Source: Helicobacter typhlonius (lineage in GTDB: Bacteria > Campylobacterota > Campylobacteria > Campylobacterales > Helicobacteraceae). Taken from it: 64,000 nt of DNA. Both the position numbers and the translations under genes were made by a program. The stretch covers positions 124,001 through 188,000 of the forward strand of contig NZ_LN907858.1 of NCBI RefSeq assembly GCF_001460635.1, read 5' to 3'. Positions 18,618-27,626 of the stretch are shown here, piece after piece (position 1 is the stretch's first letter; each line of letters starts with the position of its first letter). A model generated the notes under the pieces. It saw only the letters and a list, made by a program, of their open reading frames with translations, was not told the DNA's origin and ran no database searches.

Positions 18618-20689
18618 AATGTGATATCCTTAATATCGCCAATGCGTAAAAATTCGTTATACACGTCCAAAATGAGCATTTGGCGATTAGTTTTTAATGC
18701 AGGGTTGCTGTCATTAACGAGTACAGATTCAAAGAATAGCTCAAGTGGGGCTTTGAGTGCAAACAGAGATTCTATATGTTCTTGCGTATTTGTGAATCTA
18801 TGCTTCTTCAGCTCTATAAGCGCGTTGTAGAGGGATTTTTCTGCCTCAATATGAAGCAAAGATTCATTAATTGGTGCTAATTTTATATCGTCCTCTAAAA
18901 TATTTGCCACCCTTTTAAAGAGCCCCACCAACGCTTCTTTATTGCTTTTTTCAAAGAATGTGCTTAGGCTTTTGGTGTTTTCTATAATTGTATGGAGATT
19001 ACGCACCTTTTGATTATCTACACGCGCATTAAGCACGCAACGCACAAGTGAGGGATTAACTTGCAAGAATCCTTCAAGCCGCTCTAAGAAAAAAGATTCT
19101 ATATGTGCGAGGTTGCTTTGCTTATAGCCCACTGCTTGATAAATGTGAGGTATATCACTGCTTAAATCAAAATCCAACCCATAATGCGTAATAATCTTTA
19201 GCACACCATTTGCTGCGCGTCTTAGGGCAAATGGATCTTTTGAGCCAGTAGGAATCTTGTTGATACTAAAAAGGGCAAAAATATTATCAAGCTTTATGCT
19301 AAGTGCCACAATAGCACTTAAAATATTGCTAGGCAATGGGGAAACTTCACCTGTGGGGAGATACTGCTCTTTTATACTTAAAGCGACAAGCGGGTGCATA
19401 TCAAATTTTTGTGCATAGTAATAACCCATAATACCCTGCAACTCTGTAAATTCATATACCATTTGCGTGAGTAAATCCGCCTTTGCGTAAGTGATAGCTT
19501 CTTTTAGAATCTGCTTTGCTTCGTTTTTATCCAAAGTGAGTTTGTGGCTAAAAGATTCTAAGAGAATCTGCGCGATAACGCTCTCTCTATGCGATTTATC
19601 AAGCATAGAACCAAGAGATTCAACAAATACAATTTGGGAGAGTTTTTCGGGTTTAAAGCTATTTTTTATGTCATTTTCATAGAAAAATACCGCATCGCTT
19701 AATCGCGCTTTAAGCACCTTTTGATTACCTTGCACGATAGGCGCTAAATCCTTTGCTGTGCTATTTGCCACAAGCACAAAGCCATTATGTAGGGCATTGT
19801 TGGCATAGGTAGCAAAGTATCGCTGATTTTCTTTCATTGAGGTAATAATCACTTCAGGGGGCAGGGCTAGAAAATCTTTTTCAAAGCTCCCATATGCCGC
19901 GCGTGGATATTCAGTAATCGCCACGATTTCATTCAGTAAATCCTCATCAATTTCTACCTTTATATTTTGGGTAGATTCTATATCTGCGATTTGTTTTAGA
20001 ATCTGCTCTTTACGCTCGTTTTGGTCTAAAATGACCTTGCCATTTTTGAGAATCTCAAAATAATCTTGAGCTGATTTTACCGCCATAGGTGCAAAACTCA
20101 CATCTCTATGAACGAAAGTCTGCGCCTTGCTTGTGATATTAAAGGCATTTACTGCTATTTCTTCATTACCCAAAAGGACGCAAATATTACGCACCGGGCG
20201 GATAAAGGGTTGTTTCACATTGCCCCAAAGCATACTTTTGCCAAAATGCAAAGATTCTAACCATTGTGTGATAATCTCATTAAGCAAAGTGCTTGTTGCC
20301 ACACCTTTTTTTGTGTAGGCATAATACAGCACTTCTTTGTTGTCCTTAAGCTTTGTTTGTAGTGGCGCATCAAGGCTAAGATTGTTTTTTTTATAGAAGC
20401 TCTCTCCTGCCTTGCTTAAGCCCTGTGTCTTATCGCTATTATTAAAGGCAATGCTAAGGGGAGGACCATAAGCTTCTATGAGTGTATCTTGCGTAAAAGT
20501 AGGGAAGTTCTCCTCATAAAGCGTGATTCGTCTAGGTGTGTAATAGAGTGTAGGTGTGGAGGTAATATTTACATTTTGCGCACTTTTTTGCCATTTTGCT
20601 ATGATATTTGGTAGCTCCTTTAGCAGCGGCAGGGCGGGAAGCTCCTCGGTTACAATCTCAACGAGCAAGGGTAAATGTGGCTCTTTCAA
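18614..20689 (-). CDS. glyS: Glycine--tRNA ligase beta subunit
   Basis: About 691 residues from a TTG start at 20689, preceded by AAGGA at the right distance. From there the protein reads straight into LLVEIVTEELPALPL, the canonical GlyS N-terminus, whereas upstream starts add an unconserved leader. It has the catalytic-core-like beta fold and a C-terminal anticodon-binding region (DALRRAANGVLKI lies in the DPFALRR motif). It pairs with GlyQ, encoded elsewhere. The gene is followed by the ABC permease with a 4-bp overlap. Confidence 0.94.
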   Translation of the reverse strand: MKEPHLPLLVEIVTEELPALPLLKELPNIIAKWQKSAQNVNITSTPTLYYTPRRITLYEENFPTFTQDTLIEAYGPPLSIAFNNSDKTQGLSKAGESFYKKNNLSLDAPLQTKLKDNKEVLYYAYTKKGVATSTLLNEIITQWLESLHFGKSMLWGNVKQPFIRPVRNICVLLGNEEIAVNAFNITSKAQTFVHRDVSFAPMAVKSAQDYFEILKNGKVILDQNERKEQILKQIADIESTQNIKVEIDEDLLNEIVAITEYPRAAYGSFEKDFLALPPEVIITSMKENQRYFATYANNALHNGFVLVANSTAKDLAPIVQGNQKVLKARLSDAVFFYENDIKNSFKPEKLSQIVFVESLGSMLDKSHRESVIAQILLESFSHKLTLDKNEAKQILKEAITYAKADLLTQMVYEFTELQGIMGYYYAQKFDMHPLVALSIKEQYLPTGEVSPLPSNILSAIVALSIKLDNIFALFSINKIPTGSKDPFALRRAANGVLKIITHYGLDFDLSSDIPHIYQAVGYKQSNLAHIESFFLERLEGFLQVNPSLVRCVLNARVDNQKVRNLHTIIENTKSLSTFFEKSNKEALVGLFKRVANILEDDIKLAPINESLLHIEAEKSLYNALIELKKHRFTNTQEHIESLFALKAPLELFFESVLVNDSNPALKTNRQMLILDVYNEFLRIGDIKDITL

Positions 20690-20788
20690 GTATATTCCTT
20701 TAAAATTAGATATGATTGCGTGATTGTAACGCAAGTGTTATTAAAAGTGATTTATATAGCCTAGATTTGATGATTTTAGGAGGAGTAA

Positions 20789-21514
20789 ATGCTGAAAAGA
20801 TTCATAAAATGTATGTGTGCGATGATGATATTGGCGGTGATTATGCCTATTTTTGCCCTGCCATTGTATAAGGTTGAGGGCAAATGCGTGCAGCCTAAAG
20901 ATTTTAACAAAAATCAAAAGCAGGTGATTCTCAAAGCCTTTAAATATGGTGCAAAAAGTGGCTTTGGCTATACAATGGCAGCGATTGCGTGGAAAGAATC
21001 TTGTGCTGGGGAATATCGTGTAAATTTTGCCGACCCATCTGCTGGAATCTATCACGCACATATTCCGGGTGTTATCAAAAAGCATAAGCAAAAGGATACT
21101 AACTTTATGCGCAATATGGTGGGAGAACTTTTGATGCGCGATGATGATTTTGCCTCGCAAACCGCGCTAGAAGAGTTAAGCTATTGGCATAAGGTGAGAA
21201 AGGGAAATTGGTATGAAGTGATAAAGTCCTACAATAAAGGCTTTAGCTGGGAAAAGGATAGAGAGCGCAATAAAATGGCGCAGGAGTATTTTGAGGATAT
21301 TTTTACGCGTGTGAAAGCCCTGCAAAACTATATCCCTAAGCTAAGCCCTGCCACTGCAAAACTTGCCAAAAAAGATTATGCACTAAACTTTGCCAAAAAT
21401 GCACAGCTACAAACGCAAAATTTGCAGATTCAAAACACTATAAACAATACAAAAAGGGCAAATACAAAACCACAGCCAAAGCAAAAAGATAGTTTTGTGA
21501 TTTTAGAGGAGTGA
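20789..21514 (+). CDS. Secreted lysozyme-like (transglycosylase-type) protein
   Basis: 241 residues with a signal peptide (hydrophobic ~10-24, then A-L-P). The core has YTMAAIAWKESCAGEY, where the Glu is in the position of the catalytic Glu of SLT-type transglycosylases, followed by DPSAGIYH and later SYNKGFSWEK. The C-terminal 50 residues are Gln/Asn/Lys-rich and probably disordered. Such proteins are widespread in Campylobacterota; they are expected in the periplasm to act on peptidoglycan. Activity is inferred from the fold motif only. It is divergent from glyS. Confidence 0.75.
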   Translation: MLKRFIKCMCAMMILAVIMPIFALPLYKVEGKCVQPKDFNKNQKQVILKAFKYGAKSGFGYTMAAIAWKESCAGEYRVNFADPSAGIYHAHIPGVIKKHKQKDTNFMRNMVGELLMRDDDFASQTALEELSYWHKVRKGNWYEVIKSYNKGFSWEKDRERNKMAQEYFEDIFTRVKALQNYIPKLSPATAKLAKKDYALNFAKNAQLQTQNLQIQNTINNTKRANTKPQPKQKDSFVILEE

Positions 21515-21749
21515 TGTGAAATTTTATATTTGATAAAAGAAGTTGTAATGTAACCCACTCCTCTCGCAAGGGAGGGGCAACACCATCGTAAGGGACGCAC
21601 TATGAAGCAATAAGTAAAAGGTGTCCCACAAGAGCGTTATGCTTCAATTTTTCCATTTTTGGGTTTAAATTTGAGATGCTACTCAAGCGGTAGCTTTGGG
21701 GGAGTATTCCCTGCGGTGATTGAAGCACTGCATTTTTAGAAACTAGATT
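21515..21749. other. Intergenic region with several hairpins, unexplained
   Basis: No gene is recognised between the convergent lysozyme-like gene and uppS. The stretch contains GCTAC/GTAGC and TGAAGCA/TGCTTCA inverted repeats, and a GC-richer segment (21550-21600, CTCCTCTCGCAAGGGAGG) unlike the flanks. The TGAAGCA...TGCTTCA pair is followed by ATTTTT and could act as terminator. It might hold a small RNA or the relic of a gene; I cannot decide. Confidence 0.35.
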
Positions 21750-22481
21750 TTATTCCAATCCACCAAAGCGTCTCTTGCGCTGTGAAAATTCATTTAGCAT
21801 AGTATCTAGCTCATCGGTGCGCAAATCTGGCCACAAAGTATGTGTAAAAAATAGCTCCGCATAGCTTAACTGCCAAAGCAAAAAATTCGATATGCGCTTC
21901 TCGCCCCCTGTGCGGATAAGCATATCCACATCAGGTAAAGTAGCGGTATCAAGATGCGTGTTAATTAGAGCGCAAACCTGCTTTGAGTTAAGGTTATTGA
22001 TTTTATCGGGGCTAAGCGTATGGGCGATTTTGATAAAAGTGCGCGCAATTTCATCGTGTGCGCCATAATTAAGCGCGAGAATCTGCGTGATATTTGTGTG
22101 ATTTTGCGTGATGTGTTCTAGCTCTAAAATCGCATTTTGCAACGCACTACTAAAAACGCTAATATCCCCTATTGTGCGGAATCTAATGCTATTTTTCATA
22201 TATAGAGATTTTTCGTTGTGGAGATATTTTTCTAAAAGACGCATAAGGAAATCTACCTCCACTTTCGGGCGCTTCCAATTTTCGGTAGAGAAAGCATAAA
22301 GTGTGAGGTAGGGAATATGCTTATTTACACACCACTGCGTGATATCCCGCACGATTTTTGCACCCTCTTTGTGCCCTTGTGTGCGCTTTTTGTCTTGATT
22401 TTTTGCCCAGCGCCCATTGCCGTCCATTATCATTGCGATATGCTGTGGATACGCGGGATTTGTGGAAATATGTTGCTTCAT
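21750..22481 (-). CDS. uppS: Undecaprenyl diphosphate synthase (cis-prenyltransferase)
   Basis: 243 residues. The IPP-synthase family signatures are all visible: AMIMDGNGRWAK (catalytic Asp), HKEGAK, TLYAFSTENWKRP, and DMLIRTGGEKRISNFLLWQ..YAELFF at the C-terminus. The enzyme makes C55-PP, the lipid carrier for peptidoglycan and surface glycans. It overlaps the acyltransferase gene upstream by 4 bp. Confidence 0.96.
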   Translation of the reverse strand: MKQHISTNPAYPQHIAMIMDGNGRWAKNQDKKRTQGHKEGAKIVRDITQWCVNKHIPYLTLYAFSTENWKRPKVEVDFLMRLLEKYLHNEKSLYMKNSIRFRTIGDISVFSSALQNAILELEHITQNHTNITQILALNYGAHDEIARTFIKIAHTLSPDKINNLNSKQVCALINTHLDTATLPDVDMLIRTGGEKRISNFLLWQLSYAELFFTHTLWPDLRTDELDTMLNEFSQRKRRFGGLE

Positions 22482-22957
22482 AATTTTTCTTTGCGTGGAT
22501 TATTGGGCAAGGGGCGTAAGAATCGCGCGGGATTGCCGACATAGAATCCGCTTTGTGTAATATCTTTTGTAACCACTGCCCCCGCGCCAATCACCACATC
22601 ATCGCAAATGGATACGGGTAAGATTGTCGCATTTGAGCCAATACATACGCGATTGCCAATGTGTGTAGATTCCCATATGTCGCTTGTTGGTGCGGGCGCA
22701 CCGATGCTAAATTTATCATTGATAAACATTACATTATGCCCGATGAAGCAATCCTCACCAATACTTACGCGTGAGCAAATGAAGCTGTGCGATTGCACCC
22801 GCGTGCGTTTGCCAATATGCGCATCGCATTGAATCTCGCAAAATGGTCCCACAAACACATCATCATCTAGCGTGCAACCATAGAGATTGCTTGGCGTTAT
22901 GACTTTGACATTTACACCTTCTTTGACATTGATAACTTTAGATTCTATAAGTTGCAT
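22478..22957 (-). CDS. Left-handed beta-helix (hexapeptide) acyltransferase
   Basis: 159 residues from the ATG at 22957 (M-Q-L-I-E-S-K). Repeating [I/V]-G-x-x hexapeptides fold into a beta-helix, with the catalytic-type His in IGHNVMF and the C-terminal VVIGAGAVVTKDI...YVGNPARFL signature. The family includes sugar N- and O-acetyltransferases for nucleotide sugars (WbpD/WlbB, FdtC type). The gene sits between a DNA methylase and uppS, so it may modify a surface sugar. The exact substrate is unknown. Confidence 0.82.
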   Translation of the reverse strand: MQLIESKVINVKEGVNVKVITPSNLYGCTLDDDVFVGPFCEIQCDAHIGKRTRVQSHSFICSRVSIGEDCFIGHNVMFINDKFSIGAPAPTSDIWESTHIGNRVCIGSNATILPVSICDDVVIGAGAVVTKDITQSGFYVGNPARFLRPLPNNPRKEKL

Positions 22958-22958
22958 T

Positions 22959-24650
22959 TTAGCCCCGCAGTTTTTGTAGCTTATCTTGTAGGGATTTGAG
23001 CTCGAATGCGTAATTTTGAATCTTGTCAAAAGTTTCTTTCGCGTTTTTGCTAAAGTTATTAGGAATAGGTAGCTGCTCTAAATCTGTAGGATTGAGATTG
23101 CCGAGATTCTTTTCATAGAGCACGGCGAGCGCGTTTTGCCCCTGTGTAGAAAATAAATAGCAGTAAATGCCTATGGCTGTTTGGGGATTTTTCGCACGAA
23201 GGATAATGATACCCGCGTTTGGCACGACTTTAGATCCTTTGATATCCGGGCTTAAGATGGTGAATTTTGGTGTTGTGCCACGAATGGAAATAGCGATGTC
23301 ATAGGGCAGAAGGCTGTATTTGTGAATCTTATGCACATCGCCCTTAAACCTCTGTGTAGAAAACTCATAGCAGAATCCAAAGTCGGTAAAATCGGCAATG
23401 CCCAAGTCGAAATAAGCAATTTTTTCATCTTTGCTCCCGCCATATACGCGTTGTCCGCGAAAGATTTGAATGCCAAGTGTGCTAAGTGGCGAGTGATTCT
23501 GCGCTTTTTGTATAGGTTTTTGCACATAGGCAGCGGCGGTAAGGTCGTGGGGATTAATATCTCGCATAGGTGTGAGGCAAGAATGTTCGCTCGTGCGCTT
23601 ATTGCGATAAATATCGAGCAAATCATCAAGGTTAATGAGGCGATTATATTTGCCGTCTTTGTGATAAAAATGTGATGTGTTGGCGTTGATATGCAAAATA
23701 GCGTCATTGTTTTGTGAAAGCACAATGATAGAAAAATCGTGTGTTTGGTGTGGAAAAAGATTCTTTGGTAGCTCGATAATCGCCTCTATCAGCCCCTCCT
23801 CGCAAAGCCTCTCGCGCAGTTTGCCTTCAAGGGAGGATTTAAGCAAAGTTTGTGTGCGCAAAATAAACACACCCTTGTCTTTGAGATAAAATAGAGAATG
23901 GATAAGAAAAAGTAGCTCCGGATAGGTTTTGATGAGGGATTCATAAGTAGCAAATCGCTTGTCCTCTTTTAAAAACTGCGCACCGATGTGGCTATTAAGC
24001 GGTGGGTTGCAAATGATTTTATCAAATTTTTGGTGCTTGAAACTCTCATTTGTTAGGATATTATTCAAAAGCAAATGGCTTGAATCTAAATCCAAAATCT
24101 TGCAAATAATCTTGGCAATGCGCGAGAGCGAAGATTCTAACTCTTCACCATAAAGTTCAAATTGATGTGTGTTGTTTGCGATTGCAAAAAATAGGCTTCC
24201 CATACCATAGCAGGGGTTATATACGCTTTGATTCTGTTTAATATCAAGTAGCCCCACGAGCAGTTCATTGACTTCAAGTGGTGTGGAGTATGAAAAAAGT
24301 TTGTGCGTAGTCTTTTTTTGCGTGATGATATGCAAAAATTCCTCAATAGTGTAGTTTGAAGCATCATTTGCAATGATGACTTTTAGAATCTTAAGCAGAT
24401 TTGAATGTGGATTCAGTGGGATATAGAGCTCCTCACCAAGTGCATTTTTTAGGGTGCTGGTGCATTCCTCGTAGATAGGTTTGCGCTTTGCCGCTAGGGT
24501 AATGAGGGTCTCTATAAACTCGGGGAAATGCCGCTTGAGCCAAAACATTTCAAGTATAATGCCTATGCACTCGAGCATATCGGTGTGGTAGCATTTGATA
24601 TATTCAAAGCAGTTTAGCAATTCTTTCAAATTTTGCTCGCGCTCTCCCAT
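22959..24650 (-). CDS. Orphan N6-adenine DNA methylase fused to a specificity-like domain
   Basis: 563 residues from the ATG at 24650, following AAGGAA. The methylase core has SAM motif I VYNPCYGMGSLFFA and the catalytic motif IV NPPL, as in type I HsdM. After ~380 residues the protein continues with a region resembling one HsdS target-recognition domain (STLGIQIFRGQRVYGGS... and PNAGIIILRAKNP) and a C-terminal coiled coil. No hsdR lies nearby. The neighbours are a flagellar gene and uppS, with start/stop contact on both sides, so it is carried as an ordinary operon member. Likely a solitary or regulatory methylase; whether a restriction partner exists elsewhere cannot be seen. Confidence 0.85.
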   Translation of the reverse strand: MGEREQNLKELLNCFEYIKCYHTDMLECIGIILEMFWLKRHFPEFIETLITLAAKRKPIYEECTSTLKNALGEELYIPLNPHSNLLKILKVIIANDASNYTIEEFLHIITQKKTTHKLFSYSTPLEVNELLVGLLDIKQNQSVYNPCYGMGSLFFAIANNTHQFELYGEELESSLSRIAKIICKILDLDSSHLLLNNILTNESFKHQKFDKIICNPPLNSHIGAQFLKEDKRFATYESLIKTYPELLFLIHSLFYLKDKGVFILRTQTLLKSSLEGKLRERLCEEGLIEAIIELPKNLFPHQTHDFSIIVLSQNNDAILHINANTSHFYHKDGKYNRLINLDDLLDIYRNKRTSEHSCLTPMRDINPHDLTAAAYVQKPIQKAQNHSPLSTLGIQIFRGQRVYGGSKDEKIAYFDLGIADFTDFGFCYEFSTQRFKGDVHKIHKYSLLPYDIAISIRGTTPKFTILSPDIKGSKVVPNAGIIILRAKNPQTAIGIYCYLFSTQGQNALAVLYEKNLGNLNPTDLEQLPIPNNFSKNAKETFDKIQNYAFELKSLQDKLQKLRG

Positions 24651-24678
24651 TCTGTTCCTTGTATTGCTTTTTTGTGTT

Positions 24679-25509
24679 CTATGCACGCACGGCAAGTTTT
24701 GTGATAGCTTCTATATTGAGGTCGTCCATATGGCTTTTCATCACTTTAGAGTACATATCCACGAGGCGGTTTGTCTCGATAAGCGAACTCATCTCACGCA
24801 CCGCATTAACATTACTTTTTTCGATAAAACCCTGCGCAAGTATGGCATTATGCACGAGATCTCTCTCATCTTCTCTTTGTGTTGGAAATTCATATAGATT
24901 CTGTCCCACTTTTTTCAAATAACGTGGATTCTCAAAGCTTACTATGGCAAGTGAGCCGATGTTGATTTGCTCGGCTATAGCGTCATTATTGAGATTTCTC
25001 ACATAGAGATTACCAAATGTATCGGCTTCGAGATTTAAACCCACAGAAATATGAATTCCTTCTTGTGAATCTAGCCCATCGCGACTTATTACCAAATGTC
25101 CGCTTTTATTGACTAAATACCCATTGCTATCAATACTAAAGCTACCATCTCGCGTATAGCGGATTCCATCGGGAGTTTTAATGGCAAAAAAAGCATTTTC
25201 TTTTTGCAGGGCAAAATCAAGTGGATTGTCTGTCTGGGCGAGATTCCCTACGCTCCTATCAGTGTATTCCTCGCTAATAATTGGCACACGATTCATCGTG
25301 CGATTGATAAATTTAGCTGCTTTGCGCGTGTGGTCTTCAATGGGTAGTTGTTCCTTGTGCGTTTCAAAAAGGCGCAAATAATCGCCAATTACCACATCAT
25401 CACGTTTAAAGCCCGTGGTGTTGAGGTTGGCTAGATTATTTGAGATGAGGTCAAGGCGGTTAAACTGCGTAACCATACCGCCTGTGGTGTTATAATATCC
25501 GCTTTGCAT
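24679..25509 (-). CDS. Flagellar basal-body rod protein (FlgF/FlgG family)
   Basis: 276 residues. The N-terminal rod signature NRLDLISNNLANLNTTGFKRDD and the C-terminal EKSNVNAVREMSSLIETNRLVDMYSKVMKSHDD-like helix (two short halves of the rod motif) are both present. The central part is the FlgE/F/G body domain. H. pylori has two such genes, both named flgG; this one corresponds to the FlgF-like copy. The promoter is of sigma-54 type (see 25541), consistent with middle-class flagellar genes. Confidence 0.88.
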   Translation of the reverse strand: MQSGYYNTTGGMVTQFNRLDLISNNLANLNTTGFKRDDVVIGDYLRLFETHKEQLPIEDHTRKAAKFINRTMNRVPIISEEYTDRSVGNLAQTDNPLDFALQKENAFFAIKTPDGIRYTRDGSFSIDSNGYLVNKSGHLVISRDGLDSQEGIHISVGLNLEADTFGNLYVRNLNNDAIAEQINIGSLAIVSFENPRYLKKVGQNLYEFPTQREDERDLVHNAILAQGFIEKSNVNAVREMSSLIETNRLVDMYSKVMKSHMDDLNIEAITKLAVRA

Positions 25510-25540
25510 AAGCTTCCTTTACATCAGTATGTAAGCCTAA

Positions 25541-25561
25541 AAAGCAAAAGATATTCCTAAA
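25541..25561 (-). promoter_or_regulatory. Sigma-54 (RpoN) promoter of the flagellar rod gene
   Basis: On the minus strand the sequence reads TTAGGAATATCTTTTGCTTT. GG and GC are separated by exactly 10 bases, matching the -24/-12 pattern, and TTTGCTT is the preferred -12 block in Helicobacter. It lies 32-52 bp upstream of the ATG, between the AsmA-like gene and the rod gene. It would fire the flgG-like gene and probably the methylase, acyltransferase and uppS behind it. Confidence 0.75.
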
Positions 25562-25563
25562 AC

Positions 25564-27609
25564 CTACTTGAAAATACTATTGAGGAGTTTTTGCGCACCC
25601 TCTTTTGCCTTGTCATCTTTGATGTATTTATCTATCGCCTTTTCTGCACCCTTTGAAATTGCCTTAGTCGCTTCAGCTTTGATTAAATCACTCGCATCAA
25701 TGTTAATATCGGGCGAGGAGAGCTTGTTGCGCGCTTTGAGATAAATATATTTATCTTTGATTTGGAACTTCAAATCTGCGTTGATTGTGTTTTTATCCAT
25801 ATCAATACTTGCGCCTTTTGCTGCAATAATCGTATTATGGCTTTTTAATCCAATATCTGCGATTATAAGGTTTTTATCAATATTCGCATTTAGCCCTGCG
25901 TCCTCATAAGTCTCTTTAGTAATATCAGTCTTAAGATATTGCTGTGCGAGGTCTGTAATTTTATTTGGCATTAGCTTACCATTGCTTAGCACCGCCTTGA
26001 GTGTACCTTTTTCTGTCAATGTATCATATTGCAAGTTACCATTCATATTTGAGCTAAAGACTTCAGGGAGCTGTGCCATTGTGAAAAGTTTAAGTGTATT
26101 GACATCTTTGAGTGAGGCATTGAGTTTAGAATTATCAAGCACCGCGTCTATATTGCCCCCGAGTGATTGCGTATGAAAATCTGCATAGAGCGTTTCAGCG
26201 AGCTTTGCTATACCTGTGGCTTTAAAGTCTCCGGCAAGTTCTATGCCCGTGGTAAATTTAAGCTTTTTAAGATTTGGAATTACCGCTTCGTAAGGGACAT
26301 TCACAGCAAAGTCATTAAGATTAATGCTCGTTTTGGTGAGTTTAAGTGTAGCAATATCAGAATCGAGCCTAGAATCTGCGTTGCCTATGCCCTTATCAAG
26401 CATTATATTCGAGGCAAGGTTGAAATTTGTATTTGGCATATCTAAATCCATTTCTTTTTTCATTACCGCGTTGTTTGTTATACCCTTGAGATTAAGAGTC
26501 GTTTTTGTAGAAATACCTTTATCAAAATCGCTTAACACAGCATCGAGATTAAGCTTCATATTTGCATAGCGCGGCATATATATCATCCACAAGAGTGTAT
26601 CAAGGGACATATTTTTTACCTGCACTTGCGCACTATGAGGCGCAAGGTCTCTAAGTTCCGCATTAAAGGTTGTCTGTGAATCTGCCACATTCGTGCTACC
26701 CCTTACCTCTAAAGATTCCATTCCGCCTATAATATCAGCTTTTGTCGCGTAGCTCCCGCGTATAGGCATACCTGCAAGTGGTGTGAAAGCCGATAAATCG
26801 CTCAAATTCACATCAATATGCGTTTTGGTTGTGAGATTACTAATGAGCGTTTCCCCTGTGGAATGGATATTGCCGACATTTGAGTTAAAGTTAAAGTCGT
26901 GGTTGAGTTTATCCATATCAAAAAGCGCATTAAGCACGATAGCAAAGGTTGTTTTTGGCACTTCTATTTCAAAGTCTTTTTTAATTAATGTGCTATCGAC
27001 CAAGCCTTGAGTAATGTTTAAAAGCGCGTTGCCATTGAAATTCATATCCTTATCGCCCTTAATATCAGCATTGAGATTAAGGGCACCGTTTGCGTAGGGC
27101 TTCATACCTACCATAGCCAAAACCTCTTTGATTTGCAAGTCTTTGATGTGGGCGATGATTGAAGTAGGCGTGTAGTCTTGCAAAATTACAGCAATATCGG
27201 TAAAGGACTTTGCTATATCGCTTGTTGTATTGATTGCGAGATTATTGAACGCACCTTTTGCGGTGGTATTGATAATAAATCCTCCTTGCAATGGCGTATC
27301 CACAAGCTCACCAAGTGCTGAAATATCTCTTGCATCGACCTTGAGAGCGATATCAAGTGTTTGTGAGAGGAGTGAGAAATCCCCGCCAAGTGTGATAATA
27401 ATCTTGTTGCTGTGCGTAATTAAAACATCAATGCTTGAGAATCCTAGCGAAAACTTATCCACATCAAGCTTGAGTGGCGCATACTTATCAATTTGAGATT
27501 GCAAAATGCTTTTTACGAGCATATTGCCCGGTGGCGTGAAGAGCACTATAATCACAAGCAATACTAACGCGCAAATAATCCCAAGAAACCACAATAAAAC
27601 CTTCTTCAT
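25564..27609 (-). CDS. AsmA/TamB-like envelope protein
   Basis: 681 residues with one N-terminal membrane anchor (~5-27), then a long periplasmic part of repeating beta-strands typical of AsmA-like (RBG) proteins: many D-x-N-x-x-G and N-L-N-A-x-I patterns. The C-terminus is helical and Lys-rich (KAISKGAEKAIDKYIKDDK). Such proteins are thought to bridge the membranes and move phospholipids. GGAGGGG ribosome binding site. It follows ccsBA by 17 bp. Confidence 0.75.
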   Translation of the reverse strand: MKKVLLWFLGIICALVLLVIIVLFTPPGNMLVKSILQSQIDKYAPLKLDVDKFSLGFSSIDVLITHSNKIIITLGGDFSLLSQTLDIALKVDARDISALGELVDTPLQGGFIINTTAKGAFNNLAINTTSDIAKSFTDIAVILQDYTPTSIIAHIKDLQIKEVLAMVGMKPYANGALNLNADIKGDKDMNFNGNALLNITQGLVDSTLIKKDFEIEVPKTTFAIVLNALFDMDKLNHDFNFNSNVGNIHSTGETLISNLTTKTHIDVNLSDLSAFTPLAGMPIRGSYATKADIIGGMESLEVRGSTNVADSQTTFNAELRDLAPHSAQVQVKNMSLDTLLWMIYMPRYANMKLNLDAVLSDFDKGISTKTTLNLKGITNNAVMKKEMDLDMPNTNFNLASNIMLDKGIGNADSRLDSDIATLKLTKTSINLNDFAVNVPYEAVIPNLKKLKFTTGIELAGDFKATGIAKLAETLYADFHTQSLGGNIDAVLDNSKLNASLKDVNTLKLFTMAQLPEVFSSNMNGNLQYDTLTEKGTLKAVLSNGKLMPNKITDLAQQYLKTDITKETYEDAGLNANIDKNLIIADIGLKSHNTIIAAKGASIDMDKNTINADLKFQIKDKYIYLKARNKLSSPDINIDASDLIKAEATKAISKGAEKAIDKYIKDDKAKEGAQKLLNSIFK

Positions 27610-27626
27610 TTTTCCCCTCCAATTTT

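Noticed and set aside
21515-21749. tmRNA, SRP RNA or RNase P RNA in the hairpin-rich gap
   Set aside because: None of the diagnostic conserved motifs of these RNAs is present.
22959-24650. A complete type I restriction-modification system
   Set aside because: No hsdR and no separate hsdS nearby; only the fused methylase-specificity protein is present.
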